This document shows positions 55,808-64,000 of a DNA stretch of 64,000 nt, piece by piece. Source of the DNA: an uncultured Pelagibacteraceae bacterium (GTDB taxonomy: Bacteria > Pseudomonadota > Alphaproteobacteria > Pelagibacterales > Pelagibacteraceae); NCBI GenBank assembly GCA_902571015.1, contig CACGAC010000001.1, forward strand, positions 186,001 through 250,000, read 5' to 3'. The notes beneath the pieces are model-generated. The model saw only the letters and a program-made list of their open reading frames with translations. It ran no database searches and was not told where the DNA came from. Each line of letters starts with the position of its first letter. Positions within the stretch are counted from its first letter, which is position 1. Made by a program: the position numbers and the translations under genes.

Positions 55808-56454
55808 TGGATAACTTAATTTTAAATTCCTATTCCAAAATTTCCAATTTAAATGTTTCACGTGAAACTTGTAATGAGCTTGAGAGCTTAATTACGATGA
55901 TACAGGAAAAAAATCAGAAAATTAATATTATAAGTAAAAAAATGTATGAAAAAGAGGCAATAAGAGAGCGCCATATAATTGATTCAGCGCAAATTATTGA
56001 TTTTGTTGATTTAAATTGCAATACAACCTCAGATTTAGGAACAGGGGGTGGAATGCCTGGATTAATAGTGGCTATAGTGATGAAAAAAATTAAAAACGAC
56101 CTGAAAGTAAATCTTTATGAAAAAAGCTACCACAAATGTGCTTTCCTTAGAGAAGTTTCAAAAAAATTAAATTTAAATACAGAAATAATTCAGAAAGATA
56201 TTTTTTCACTTAAAAATATTGAAACAGGAACAATTATGTCAAGGGCGTTTAAGCCAATGCCTGTGATTTTAAACTTGGTTAATGAAAATTTTAAAAAATA
56301 TAAAAATATTATTTTTTTTATGGGAAGTAGTGGAAGAAAAATTCTTAATGAAACACTTCAAGAATGGGATCTAGATTATGAAGAAAAAAAAAGTTTAACA
56401 AGCAACGACTCGTTTATATTAAATATTAAAAAAATTAAAAAAAAGATTTCATGA
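55807..56454 (+). CDS. rsmG: 16S rRNA m7G527 methyltransferase
   Basis: 215 residues. SAM-binding SDLGTGGGMPGLIVAIVMK near 75, RHIIDSAQIIDF near 58 and IMSRAFKPMPVIL near 145. The N-terminal LNVSRETCNELE stretch is encoded by a parS site, as in many alphaproteobacteria, tying this gene to the parAB genes behind it. The stop overlaps parA by 4 bases. Confidence 0.96.
   Translation: MDNLILNSYSKISNLNVSRETCNELESLITMIQEKNQKINIISKKMYEKEAIRERHIIDSAQIIDFVDLNCNTTSDLGTGGGMPGLIVAIVMKKIKNDLKVNLYEKSYHKCAFLREVSKKLNLNTEIIQKDIFSLKNIETGTIMSRAFKPMPVILNLVNENFKKYKNIIFFMGSSGRKILNETLQEWDLDYEEKKSLTSNDSFILNIKKIKKKIS
55854..55869. promoter_or_regulatory. parS: parS centromere-like site inside rsmG
   Basis: TGTTTCACGTGAAACT matches 15 of 16 bases of the parS consensus TGTTTCACGTGAAACA, which ParB binds to organise and segregate the origin region. 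It encodes Val-Ser-Arg-Glu-Thr of RsmG. It is about 8 kb from the putative origin and 0.6 kb before parA. I saw no other copy in the window. Confidence 0.92.
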
Positions 56455-57245
56455 AAATAATTTCAATTATAAATCAAAAGGGCGGGGTTGGAAAAACAAC
56501 AACTGTTATCAATTTAGCATCAGCATTATCTCAACTCGGTAAAAAAATTTTAGTAATTGATCTAGACCCTCAAGGGAATGCTACCACAGGATTAGGATTG
56601 TCCAACACCTCTCAATCTGATCAGACCATTTACGGGATTCTCAATGGCACAATGTCAATTTCAAATGTAATTAAAAAAACAGACTTTCAAAATCTTGATT
56701 TAATATCATCCAATGTAGATCTGTCAGGATTAGAGGTTGAGACTGCAGGTGATAGTGATAGAGCCTTTATACTTAAGACTAAATTAACCGCGTATTTTAA
56801 CGATTCTAGAGGAATATATGATTATATTCTTATAGATTGCCCTCCCTCTTTGAGTCTTCTAACAGTAATGGCTTTGGTATCATCTAACTCACTGCTTGTG
56901 CCATTACAAACAGAATTTTTTGCCTTAGAAGGACTTACACAACTCATGAAGACCATTGAGAGAATTAAAACTAACTTGAATCCTGAATTGGAGATTCAAG
57001 GCATACTTTTAACAATGTACGATCGAAGAAATAAACTTTCATCACAGGTTGAACAAGAAGCGAGAGATTATTTCAAAGATAAAGTTTACCAAACTGTAAT
57101 TCCTCGAAATGTAAGATTATCTGAAGCACCATCCCATGGTATTCCAGTATTGATTTATGACAAGAATTGTCCAGGAAGTAAGTCATATTATAGTTTTACA
57201 GACGAGTTCATGGCACAAGAAAATAAAGTTGGGAGCGCAGCGTAA
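56451..57245 (+). CDS. parA: Chromosome partitioning ATPase ParA
   Basis: 264 residues. The deviant Walker A INQKGGVGKTTTVINLASAL lies at 7-26, LVIDLDPQGNATTGLG near 36 and DYILIDCPPSLSLLTVMAL near 124 (Walker B). ParA pulls ParB-parS complexes apart by ATP-dependent DNA binding. It overlaps rsmG by 4 bases and parB by one. Confidence 0.98.
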   Translation: MKIISIINQKGGVGKTTTVINLASALSQLGKKILVIDLDPQGNATTGLGLSNTSQSDQTIYGILNGTMSISNVIKKTDFQNLDLISSNVDLSGLEVETAGDSDRAFILKTKLTAYFNDSRGIYDYILIDCPPSLSLLTVMALVSSNSLLVPLQTEFFALEGLTQLMKTIERIKTNLNPELEIQGILLTMYDRRNKLSSQVEQEARDYFKDKVYQTVIPRNVRLSEAPSHGIPVLIYDKNCPGSKSYYSFTDEFMAQENKVGSAA

Positions 57246-58087
57246 TGAACAAAATAAAAAAAGGGCTGGGCCGAGGACTATCTTCTTTAATAGGTGAAAC
57301 CAAGGTTGAGAATAAAACAAATAACTTAAGTTTAGCTGACATAGTCCCTAATAAATATCAACCGAGAAAAAATTTTGATGAGGAAAATTTAAATGACTTG
57401 GTTAATTCAATAAAAGAACGGGGTGTTATTCAACCAATTATTGTTAGAAAATCTAATATGGATAACTCTAAATACGAAATTATAGCCGGAGAAAGAAGGT
57501 GGTTAGCAGCTCAGAAAGCTGGTCTACATGATATTCCAGTAGTTGTAACAGATGCTGATGATCTTAAATCTTTAGAATTTGCGATTGTTGAAAATGTTCA
57601 GAGACATGATCTAAATCCCTTAGAGGAAGCACAAGGCTATAAAAGATTGATAGATGAATTTGCATATGATCAAGATAAAGTATCAAAATTTATCGGTAAG
57701 AGTAGAAGCTATATTTCTAACTCATTAAGATTACTTAATTTACCAAAAGAAGTTCTTGATTTCGTAGAACAGAAAAAGATTACAGCTGGTCATGCAAAGA
57801 TATTAGTAGGGCTGGATAATGCTGTTTTTCTAGCAAATAAATTTATTGAAAAAAAATTATCCGTAAGACAAGCAGAAAATTTAGTTAAAATATTCAGAAA
57901 AACTAAAAGAAATACTTCTAGTAAAGTAGACTCAAATATCCGAGATTTAGAAAACTCTATAACTGAAAAGATTGGACTTAGTGTTTCTATTAAAAATAAT
58001 AAAAACAATAAGGGCACAATATCATTTTATTACAAAGAGCTGGATCAATTAAATAAGATAATTGATATAATTAAATCTAGATATTAG
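57245..58087 (+). CDS. parB: Chromosome partitioning protein ParB
   Basis: 280 residues. GLGRGLSSLIGE at 7-18 contacts ParA; the CTPase/N domain shows IVPNKYQPRKNFDEENL near 33 and YEIIAGERRWLAAQKAGL near 76; ENVQRHDLNPLEEAQGYKRL near 115 and the helix-turn-helix ISNSLRLLNLPKEV near 151 bind parS. It is convergent with holA, 11 bases overlapping. Confidence 0.98.
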   Translation: MNKIKKGLGRGLSSLIGETKVENKTNNLSLADIVPNKYQPRKNFDEENLNDLVNSIKERGVIQPIIVRKSNMDNSKYEIIAGERRWLAAQKAGLHDIPVVVTDADDLKSLEFAIVENVQRHDLNPLEEAQGYKRLIDEFAYDQDKVSKFIGKSRSYISNSLRLLNLPKEVLDFVEQKKITAGHAKILVGLDNAVFLANKFIEKKLSVRQAENLVKIFRKTKRNTSSKVDSNIRDLENSITEKIGLSVSIKNNKNNKGTISFYYKELDQLNKIIDIIKSRY

Positions 58088-59069
58088 TATTTTCAACTTT
58101 ATCTAAAATCATATTGTTTATGATTTGGTTAGAAATCTGAGGATTTTTTTTAATTAAACTTTCAGTATTGTTTAGATCTACAATAAAACTCTCAATATCA
58201 TTTAATTCCCATATTTTGATCTGTCGTTTAATTATATCTTTATCTTTCCAGAATATTGGAGGCTTAAATGAGTTGATTACCTGATCAATATTATCATTTT
58301 CTCTCAAATTTAATCTTAACTTTCTTAATCTTTTTAATTTGTTTAAAAAAGTTCTTAAAATTAAAATATTATCCTCACTAGATGGGATATTTTCATTAAG
58401 AATATTAAGAGTTTTTTTCTTATTTTTGCTCAGACAATTATCTACTAACTCTCCAGCACTATAATTTTCGCTTAGATTTGTTAACTTTAAAATATCTTCT
58501 AATTCTAACTTTTTATTGTTTTGACTTAGGTTAATAATTTTTTGTAATTCATTTTTAAGATTAATTCTATCTCTTTGAGCTCTTTCAACAATTAAATTCA
58601 AATATTCTTGTGATAAATTTATTTTGTTTTCATTTAAAATTTTTCTGGCAATTGTGATTAGTGTCTGGCTTGTATCTTCATAAAATGGAATCGTTAGTGT
58701 TCGTTCATCTCTTTCGAAAAAGATACGAATTTTTGATCTTTTTTCTAATCTTTTAGCCAATAGTATAAAAACTTCATCTTTAATTTTAGCCTTAATAACT
58801 TCCTCGATGAAATTCAATGTCTTATCAGTGACATCTGAAATTAAAATCAATTTCTCGTTTTCAAAAAAAGACTTTGAGTATATGCTTTCAAAGAAAATTT
58901 CTTTATTAGCTATAATTTCTTTCTCTGTGTATCTGTAAGTATTCTCTTTGCTAAAATTTTTAAAATGTATTTCTATTGTCTCTAGTTTAAGACCTTCATT
59001 TTCACCATAAAACAGAAAAAAATTAGTTTTTCCCTTAAATTTACCAATCTCAAAATGCTTAGAGATCAT
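58077..59069 (-). CDS. holA: DNA polymerase III delta subunit
   Basis: 330 residues. Sequence conservation in HolA is low, but FFLFYGENEGLKLETI near 17, ERDERTLTIPFYEDTS near 113, NLKNELQKIINLSQNNKKLE near 170 and the domain III ILILRTFLNKLKRLRKLRLN near 230 fit the family. It opens the sliding clamp as part of the clamp loader. The lptE-holA order and 11-base overlap are typical and support the call. Confidence 0.88.
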   Translation of the reverse strand: MISKHFEIGKFKGKTNFFLFYGENEGLKLETIEIHFKNFSKENTYRYTEKEIIANKEIFFESIYSKSFFENEKLILISDVTDKTLNFIEEVIKAKIKDEVFILLAKRLEKRSKIRIFFERDERTLTIPFYEDTSQTLITIARKILNENKINLSQEYLNLIVERAQRDRINLKNELQKIINLSQNNKKLELEDILKLTNLSENYSAGELVDNCLSKNKKKTLNILNENIPSSEDNILILRTFLNKLKRLRKLRLNLRENDNIDQVINSFKPPIFWKDKDIIKRQIKIWELNDIESFIVDLNNTESLIKKNPQISNQIINNMILDKVENTNI

Positions 59070-59526
59070 TTTGAATAGTGTTAAAAAATATACTCATATC
59101 CTGTAAAATTTTTGAGAGCATGTTTTTTTCAATATTATTCTTATATTGATTTAGCTCAAATTTATTGTCCATAGAATTAAATGGTGTTTCTTTTAAGAAC
59201 TTCTTTATAAAAATCTCACCACTTTTTTTATTAGTTAAAATCAAATTAACTTCTAAAATAAGTTTATAACTAGAGGCATTACCTTTTTTATCTTTTGAAA
59301 CAATATTTTCATTTTTAAAACTTTCTAACTCTAAATCAAAAATATTTTTTGCATCATTCTTTTTAAATTTTTCTATTTTACCAATAATCGATTGATTTAT
59401 TTTTTTGTTTCCAGAATATTTTATTTTACCAATTTTAAAATTCATTTTTTGGTTAGTTTGGTAGATTGGATTATAACCACAACCAAAAAGAAATATTAAA
59501 ATTAATAAGTATTTTAAATTTTTCAT
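59059..59526 (-). CDS. lptE: LptE-like LPS-assembly lipoprotein
   Basis: 155 residues with a lipoprotein signal, LILIFLFGC (lipobox Cys at 16), followed by GYNPIYQ and beta-strand rich sequence (LELESFKNENIV, YKLILEVNLIL). LptE plugs the LptD pore that delivers lipopolysaccharide to the outer membrane. Family similarity is weak; the position between leuS and holA is the standard site of lptE, so context carries the call. Confidence 0.8.
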   Translation of the reverse strand: MKNLKYLLILIFLFGCGYNPIYQTNQKMNFKIGKIKYSGNKKINQSIIGKIEKFKKNDAKNIFDLELESFKNENIVSKDKKGNASSYKLILEVNLILTNKKSGEIFIKKFLKETPFNSMDNKFELNQYKNNIEKNMLSKILQDMSIFFNTIQNDL

Positions 59527-59527
59527 T

Positions 59528-62068
59528 TTACTTAATAATAAAGTTAATTAACTTATTTTCTATATATATTGTCTTGATAAGTTCTTTATTTTCAAGGTAT
59601 TTTTTTATTTGTTCATCCTCCTGAATATTTTTTATCAATGTTTCTTTATTGATTGATTTGCCAATCAAAAAAACTTTTCTTTTTTTTCCATTTATTTGAA
59701 CGACAACATTGAATACCTCTTTTTCTAAAAATTTTTGATCAATTTGAGGCCATTGAATATCTTGTAGAGGTTGTTTTAATTGTTCAAGGCATTCACTTGA
59801 GAAGTGTGGAATTATAGGATTGAATATTTTTAAAATATTTACATAATTTTTTTCAAAATTATTTCCCCAATCGGCTTTATTTAATTGTTGGTTATAAAAA
59901 GAGTAGATTTTATGGATTGATGCAATTACAACGTTAAAACCAAAGCGTTCTAAATCACTGTTAATTTTATGAATAATCTGATTAGTAAATTTTTCTAACT
60001 CTTCATCAAATTTAGAAAATTTTTTTTTATTCATAATTATTTTTTCATGCAAGGTCCACAATTTTTGTAGAAATTTATATGAAGCGCTAATCCCAGTATC
60101 GGACCATTGAACATCTTTTTCTGGTGGGCTGTCAGACAATATAAATAACCTTACTGCATCAGCGCCATACATTTTGATAATTTTTTCAGGATCAATAGTA
60201 TTCTTTTTTGATTTGGACATTGACTCAGAGGGACCAACAATAACTTTTTTTGATGGATCTTTACTTTGGTAAAAATTTTTACCATCTTCACTAATAACAT
60301 CATCAGGATAAATCCAATTATTATTTTCGTCTTTAAATGTCCTATGACACACCATGCCCTGAGTAAATAAACCTTTAAATGGTTCTTTCAATTTTGTGCT
60401 TTTATTATCTAAGCTTATTGCTCTCATAAAAAATCGTGAGTAAAGTAAATGTAATATTGCATGCTCAACTCCACCGATATATTGGTCAACAGGCATCCAA
60501 TAATCAGTATCACTTTTCTCAAATGGTTCTTTTGTACTCCGGGCGGAGCAAAATCTCAGATAATACCATGAGGAGTCAACAAAAGTATCTAATGTATCAG
60601 TTTCTCTTTGATAAATTTTTCCATCAATGTTGACTTTTTTCCATTCATCCTGAGAGTCTAGAGGGTTACCATTAGTGTTTAGGTTAATATTTTCAGGGAG
60701 TCTGACAGGTAAATCTTTTTCAGGTATTTTTACAACATTATTTTTTTCATCATAAGCTATAGGAATTGGACAACCCCAGTATCTTTGTCTAGATATTCCC
60801 CAATCTTTAAGTCTATAATTTGTCTTCTTTTTCCCTAATCTTTTCTCTTCGATAATTTTAATAGTTTCACTTATTGATTTTTCAGGTACATCAAGATCAT
60901 TTAAAAATTTAGAATTAATTATTTTTCCTGGTCCTGTGTAAGCCTCATTCTCAACTTGAAAATCCGAATCTTTATTTTTTGGTTTCACAACCGTTTTAAT
61001 TTCGAGATTATATTTCTTTGCAAAATCAAAATCTCTTTGGTCATGAGCCGGACAACCAAAAACTGCTCCAAATCCATAATCCATTAAAACAAAATTAGCA
61101 AAATAAACTGGGACTTTATTTTTATCATCTAAAGGATTAATAGCCAAAAGTTCTGTTTTAAAACCAATTTTGGTTGCTTGAGCAATTGATTCTTCTGTAG
61201 TTCCAGTTTTGGAACATTCTTTTTTGAATTTAATGAAATCTTGATTTTCGTCATAATATTTAGATAAAGGATGATCTACAGAAAGGGCTAAAAAAGAAAA
61301 TCCAAATAAAGTGTCTGGTCTAGTAGTATAACATTTTATTGATTTGACATTTTCAGAACCTTCAATTTTAAAATCTATTTCACAACCAAATGATTTACCA
61401 ATCCAATTTCTTTGCATTATTTTCACTTTATCTGGCCATTCATTTAGTTCATTGAGATCGTTTAAAAGTTCTTCTGAAAAATGTGAAATTTTAAAAAACC
61501 ACTGATTAAGTTTTTTTCTCTCTACTAATGCTCCAGATCTCCAACCTTTTCCATCTATTACTTGCTCGTTGGCCAAAACTGTTTTATCAACTGGGTCCCA
61601 ATTTACATAACTTTCTTTTCTATAAACAAGGCCTTTATCATAGAGATCTAAAAATATTTTTTGTTGATGTTTATAATAATCAGGTGAACATGTTGAAACT
61701 TCTCTATCCCAGTCTATTGATAAACCTAACATCATAAGTTGAGATTTCATTATTTTAATATTATCTTCTGTCCAATTTTTTGGATTTAAATTATTTTGTT
61801 TTGCTGCATTTTCTGCAGGCATCCCAAAAGAGTCCCAACCCATTGGGTGGAGTACATTATTTCCCTTTAAACTTTTATATCTGGAAAGAACATCGCCAAT
61901 TGTATAATTTCTCACATGTCCCATGTGTATCTTTCCAGAAGGATAAGGGAACATTTCTAAACAATAAAATTTTTTTTTATTTTTGTTAATTGTTGACTTA
62001 AAAGTTTTATTTTTTAACCAATATTTTTGCCACTTACCTTCAACTGTCTTAAAATTATATCTTTCCAC
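59528..62068 (-). CDS. leuS: Leucyl-tRNA synthetase
   Basis: 846 residues from a GTG at 62068. The class I signatures are HMGH in [19 protein letters not shown] (near 48) and [12 protein letters not shown] (near 602). The editing domain is present ([19 protein letters not shown] near 235), and the zinc-like and C-terminal tRNA-binding parts follow. Attaches leucine to its tRNAs and removes mischarged products. The gene is one base upstream of lptE. Confidence 0.98.
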   Translation of the reverse strand: MERYNFKTVEGKWQKYWLKNKTFKSTINKNKKKFYCLEMFPYPSGKIHMGHVRNYTIGDVLSRYKSLKGNNVLHPMGWDSFGMPAENAAKQNNLNPKNWTEDNIKIMKSQLMMLGLSIDWDREVSTCSPDYYKHQQKIFLDLYDKGLVYRKESYVNWDPVDKTVLANEQVIDGKGWRSGALVERKKLNQWFFKISHFSEELLNDLNELNEWPDKVKIMQRNWIGKSFGCEIDFKIEGSENVKSIKCYTTRPDTLFGFSFLALSVDHPLSKYYDENQDFIKFKKECSKTGTTEESIAQATKIGFKTELLAINPLDDKNKVPVYFANFVLMDYGFGAVFGCPAHDQRDFDFAKKYNLEIKTVVKPKNKDSDFQVENEAYTGPGKIINSKFLNDLDVPEKSISETIKIIEEKRLGKKKTNYRLKDWGISRQRYWGCPIPIAYDEKNNVVKIPEKDLPVRLPENINLNTNGNPLDSQDEWKKVNIDGKIYQRETDTLDTFVDSSWYYLRFCSARSTKEPFEKSDTDYWMPVDQYIGGVEHAILHLLYSRFFMRAISLDNKSTKLKEPFKGLFTQGMVCHRTFKDENNNWIYPDDVISEDGKNFYQSKDPSKKVIVGPSESMSKSKKNTIDPEKIIKMYGADAVRLFILSDSPPEKDVQWSDTGISASYKFLQKLWTLHEKIIMNKKKFSKFDEELEKFTNQIIHKINSDLERFGFNVVIASIHKIYSFYNQQLNKADWGNNFEKNYVNILKIFNPIIPHFSSECLEQLKQPLQDIQWPQIDQKFLEKEVFNVVVQINGKKRKVFLIGKSINKETLIKNIQEDEQIKKYLENKELIKTIYIENKLINFIIK

Positions 62069-62090
62069 GATTATTGAATTCGTCTTGTTT

Positions 62091-62648
62091 TTAATTTCCT
62101 ACTACGTAAGGATTTTCTTTTTTATTTTTTTCAATCATATCTTTTTGATACTTGGTAGCTTTTTTTAGGATATTTAAATTTAAGTCTGCAATTAGATCGT
62201 TATCATTTCTACTAATCGAACAATTGGTCATGTTTTGAGAGCACTTTTTCAAAAAAACATTAATGTCTAAAGCATCTGATCTAATTTCGTTTGTTAAGAA
62301 TCTTACAGAAATTTTTACTGCTTCATTTGGTGAGCCACTTTCGCTGTACCAATCAGTTATTACAATTCCACCACTATAATTTGCCGAAACTAATGGCATA
62401 AAATCGAGTGTTTCTAAAGTTGCTCTCCATAATGGATTTGAACTAGCAAACTCGTAATTGGTTCCAGAATTTTTATTATCAAACATTCTAAAACCTCTGC
62501 CCTCATTTATATTTTTCTCTACTCTTTTTCGAGGATCTGGTGGGAAGTCTTTTGCAGAAACTTTTTTTGGTTTTAGAGCCTCACAAGCAGTTTGGGTCAA
62601 TAGAATAGTTATAGATAGTAAAATTAATATGTTTCTCTTTGAGATCAT
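62091..62648 (-). CDS. DUF3576 lipoprotein
   Basis: 185 residues with a hydrophobic start and a lipobox-like LLTQTAC (Cys near 22). [20 protein letters not shown] and [20 protein letters not shown] followed by VITDWYSE are the DUF3576 hallmarks. The family is nearly confined to alphaproteobacteria and usually precedes leuS, suggesting an outer-membrane or envelope-assembly role; function is unknown. The lipobox is imperfect at position -3 (Gln). Confidence 0.88.
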   Translation of the reverse strand: MISKRNILILLSITILLTQTACEALKPKKVSAKDFPPDPRKRVEKNINEGRGFRMFDNKNSGTNYEFASSNPLWRATLETLDFMPLVSANYSGGIVITDWYSESGSPNEAVKISVRFLTNEIRSDALDINVFLKKCSQNMTNCSISRNDNDLIADLNLNILKKATKYQKDMIEKNKKENPYVVGN

Positions 62649-62852
62649 TATCTTGCGTTTATTAGCATAAATTGCTCTGTTTAAAATGAGAATATGTTAT
62701 TATCAAAAATGCGAGAAAATAACGCAAAAAAGTGATGTAAAAATACAACAGTAATATAAATTTTTGGTCAAAAAAGTATTATTTGCTAAGAAATGAGCTA
62801 ATTTTTGTTAAAACAGCTCTGTTTATAATTAATTATAAAAAGGAGTACATTT
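62649..62852 (+). promoter_or_regulatory. Divergent control region with the porin promoter and ribosome-binding site
   Basis: 204 bases between the DUF3576 gene and the porin. TATAAT at 62824-62829 is a perfect -10 element, though no good -35 lies at the usual distance. AGGAG at 62841-62845 sits 7 bases before the porin ATG and is the strongest Shine-Dalgarno site in the window. The remainder is AT-rich and shows no repeat or riboswitch I recognise. Confidence 0.5.
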
Positions 62853-63791
62853 ATGAACAATCTAAAAAAAGTAGGATTAACTGCTTTAGCTACTACTTTA
62901 GTTTCTTCAGCTTCATTTGCTGGTGAACTAAGTGTAACTGGTAGTGCAACATTATCTTACACAGGTCTTAGCACCGCATCAAACACTAATCCTTGGGCTC
63001 AAAATAACAGCGTCAAGTTTAATGGTGGTGGAGATCTTGACAATGGTATGACAGTATCTGTCTACTATGAACTAGACCAAGGAAACAACGTTTTTGATGA
63101 CTACAACCTTAAACTAGGTATGGGTGATGCAGGAACTTTGTCATTCTCAGGTAACTCATCAAGCGGAAGTGGTGTTGATAAACTAAAAGATATCGTACCA
63201 AACGCTTACTCTCCAGTTTATGAAGCAACAGACTCTGTTGATAGTGGTTTAATTGATGCTTCAGGAAACGCTCAAGCAGGTCAATGGGGTTACGATGTAT
63301 CAGCAGGTGGATTTGATCTATCTATGTCATACAACCCAAAACCAGCAGACACAGCTCATAACTCTGCAGAAACAGGTTACGCTGTTAAATATGGTGGCTT
63401 AATGGATGGTTTAACATTAAGTGCTGGTTACTTTGATGATGGTGATGATGCTGAAAACGATACTTATGGTATAGAGTATACTATGGGTTCAGTAACAGCT
63501 GCTTACCAAATCACAAAAGTTGATTACACAGCTACTACAGACACTGACCAAGACGCAACTCACTACGGAGTATCTGTAGCGATTAACGAAGAGCTTTCAG
63601 TGTCAGCTGGTAGACAAGAGATCGAATTTGATGGTGCAGGAGAAGATGAGATAAACTCAGGTTTCGGTGCATCATACACAATGGGTTCAATCTCAATGTC
63701 TGGTGGATTTAACAAAAATGAAAGTAAAGGTGGAAGCGGAACAGCAGCGGATATTGAAGCTACTATTTTTGCAATCTCATTTGCGTTCTAA
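62853..63791 (+). CDS. Outer-membrane porin
   Basis: 312 residues. Signal peptide to about residue 23 (SASFA-GE), then alternating beta strands rich in Gly, Ser and Asp (GELSVTGSATLSYTGLS, NGMTVSVYYELDQGNN, MSYNPKPADTAHN) and a C-terminal strand ending in Phe (FAISFAF), the recognition signal for the BAM complex. The base composition is less AT-rich and codon choice looks more selective than in neighbours, and it has a strong ribosome-binding site and terminator, so it is likely one of the most abundant proteins of the cell. It resembles alphaproteobacterial general porins. Confidence 0.9.
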   Translation: MNNLKKVGLTALATTLVSSASFAGELSVTGSATLSYTGLSTASNTNPWAQNNSVKFNGGGDLDNGMTVSVYYELDQGNNVFDDYNLKLGMGDAGTLSFSGNSSSGSGVDKLKDIVPNAYSPVYEATDSVDSGLIDASGNAQAGQWGYDVSAGGFDLSMSYNPKPADTAHNSAETGYAVKYGGLMDGLTLSAGYFDDGDDAENDTYGIEYTMGSVTAAYQITKVDYTATTDTDQDATHYGVSVAINEELSVSAGRQEIEFDGAGEDEINSGFGASYTMGSISMSGGFNKNESKGGSGTAADIEATIFAISFAF

Positions 63792-63803
63792 TCATCTGAT
63801 TAG

Positions 63804-64000
63804 TTAATTCTTAAAAGGCCCCTTTTTTAAGGGGCCTTTTTTTTGAAAATAAGAAATTCCTGCAAATCCAAATGGTTTTATCATCTTAAGTTTTTTAATG
63901 TTATCATCATCAATTCCACCCAAAGATATATCTTTAATTAAAGAAAAGTTTCTTAGATTTAAATATTTATAAATGTCTAACTGTTTATTTTTTTTATCTT
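63804..64000 (-). CDS. ThiE/TenI-like protein, 5' end outside window
   Basis: The frame is open from the window edge to a TAA at 63804, leaving the last 64 or so codons. IKDISLGGIDDDNIKKLKMI followed by KPFGFAGISYF resembles the C-terminal end of thiamine-phosphate synthase/TenI TIM barrels, with the phosphate-binding GGI and GxAGIS loops. The last residues (KKGPLKKGPFKN) are encoded by the arms of the porin terminator. The call rests on one motif pair, so it is tentative. Confidence 0.6.
   Translation of the reverse strand, partial: DKKNKQLDIYKYLNLRNFSLIKDISLGGIDDDNIKKLKMIKPFGFAGISYFQKKGPLKKGPFKN
63813..63844 (+). terminator. Rho-independent terminator of the porin gene
   Basis: AAAAGGCCCC at 63813-63822 pairs with GGGGCCTTTT at 63831-63840 across eight bases, followed by more T (to 63844). 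It lies 21 bases after the porin stop and overlaps the 3' end of the convergent ThiE/TenI-like frame. Confidence 0.93.

Overview
The window is almost certainly chromosomal DNA from a SAR11-type alphaproteobacterium (Pelagibacterales, Candidatus Pelagibacter-like). The DNA is very AT-rich, no gene-free stretch reaches 300 bases, most neighbouring genes overlap or lie within a few bases, Shine-Dalgarno sites are rare, and the gene orders are classic alphaproteobacterial ones: hisB-hisH-hisA-hisF-hisE opposite hslVU, ppsR | hemE-hemH-hemJ-rho, mnmE-mnmG-rsmG-parA-parB, and holA-lptE-leuS-DUF3576. Lineage is inferred from these traits, not from a marker-gene search.

Layout. 1-4.5 kb (+): tail of an aldo/keto reductase, an IalB-like secreted protein, argG, two small membrane proteins (one PsiE-like) and a photolyase-type FAD-domain protein. 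4.5-8.4 kb (-): a compact accessory cluster with a multi-pass membrane protein, a DUF2256 zinc-finger-like microprotein, a secreted FG-GAP/ASPIC protein, a cysteine-rich secreted protein, an ArfA-like microprotein and a small membrane protein. The DUF2256 and ArfA-like genes (43 and 45 codons) were found by reading the gaps. 8.4-13.4 kb: GT2 glycosyltransferase, photolyase/cryptochrome, an atypical SDR, a PQQ-type sugar dehydrogenase and a DMT exporter. 13.4-19.3 kb: SHOCT protein, folD, YggT, MscS, hemD, hemC, then tsaD and EVE on the other strand. 19.3-24.2 kb: acetate metabolism (acs with an odd Lys-rich N-terminus, DUF4212 plus sodium:solute symporter). 24.2-28.9 kb: YggT-like protein, rpe, heparinase-like protein, purH, phhB, tRNA-Gly. 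28.9-30.7 kb: two sulfotransferase genes, one broken by an in-frame TGA. 30.7-47.6 kb: Lon-N protein, ubiH-like, ftsK, lolA, his operon, hslVU, Smr, Tim44, fxsA, secB, then dnaQ-coaE-aroE-maf-ppsR.

47.6-47.8 kb is the best candidate for the chromosomal replication origin: it lies between ppsR and hemE, transcription diverges away from it, and it holds DnaA-box matches. To its right run the haem genes, rho, an inserted sulfotransferase, mnmE, mnmG, rsmG, parA and parB, with a near-perfect parS site inside the rsmG coding sequence about 8 kb from the origin. The window closes with holA, lptE, leuS, a DUF3576 lipoprotein, an outer-membrane porin and the 3' end of a ThiE/TenI-like gene.

Most of the window is core metabolism and chromosome maintenance: haem synthesis split over two sites (hemCD; hemE, hemH, hemJ), histidine, arginine and purine synthesis, folate C1 metabolism, tRNA modification and segregation. 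I found no CRISPR array, integrase, transposase, prophage or rRNA gene. The accessory content is the photolyase/DUF2256 region, the secreted-protein cluster at 5-7 kb, the sulfotransferases, and the two sugar-dehydrogenase-like genes, one of which sits inside the his operon.
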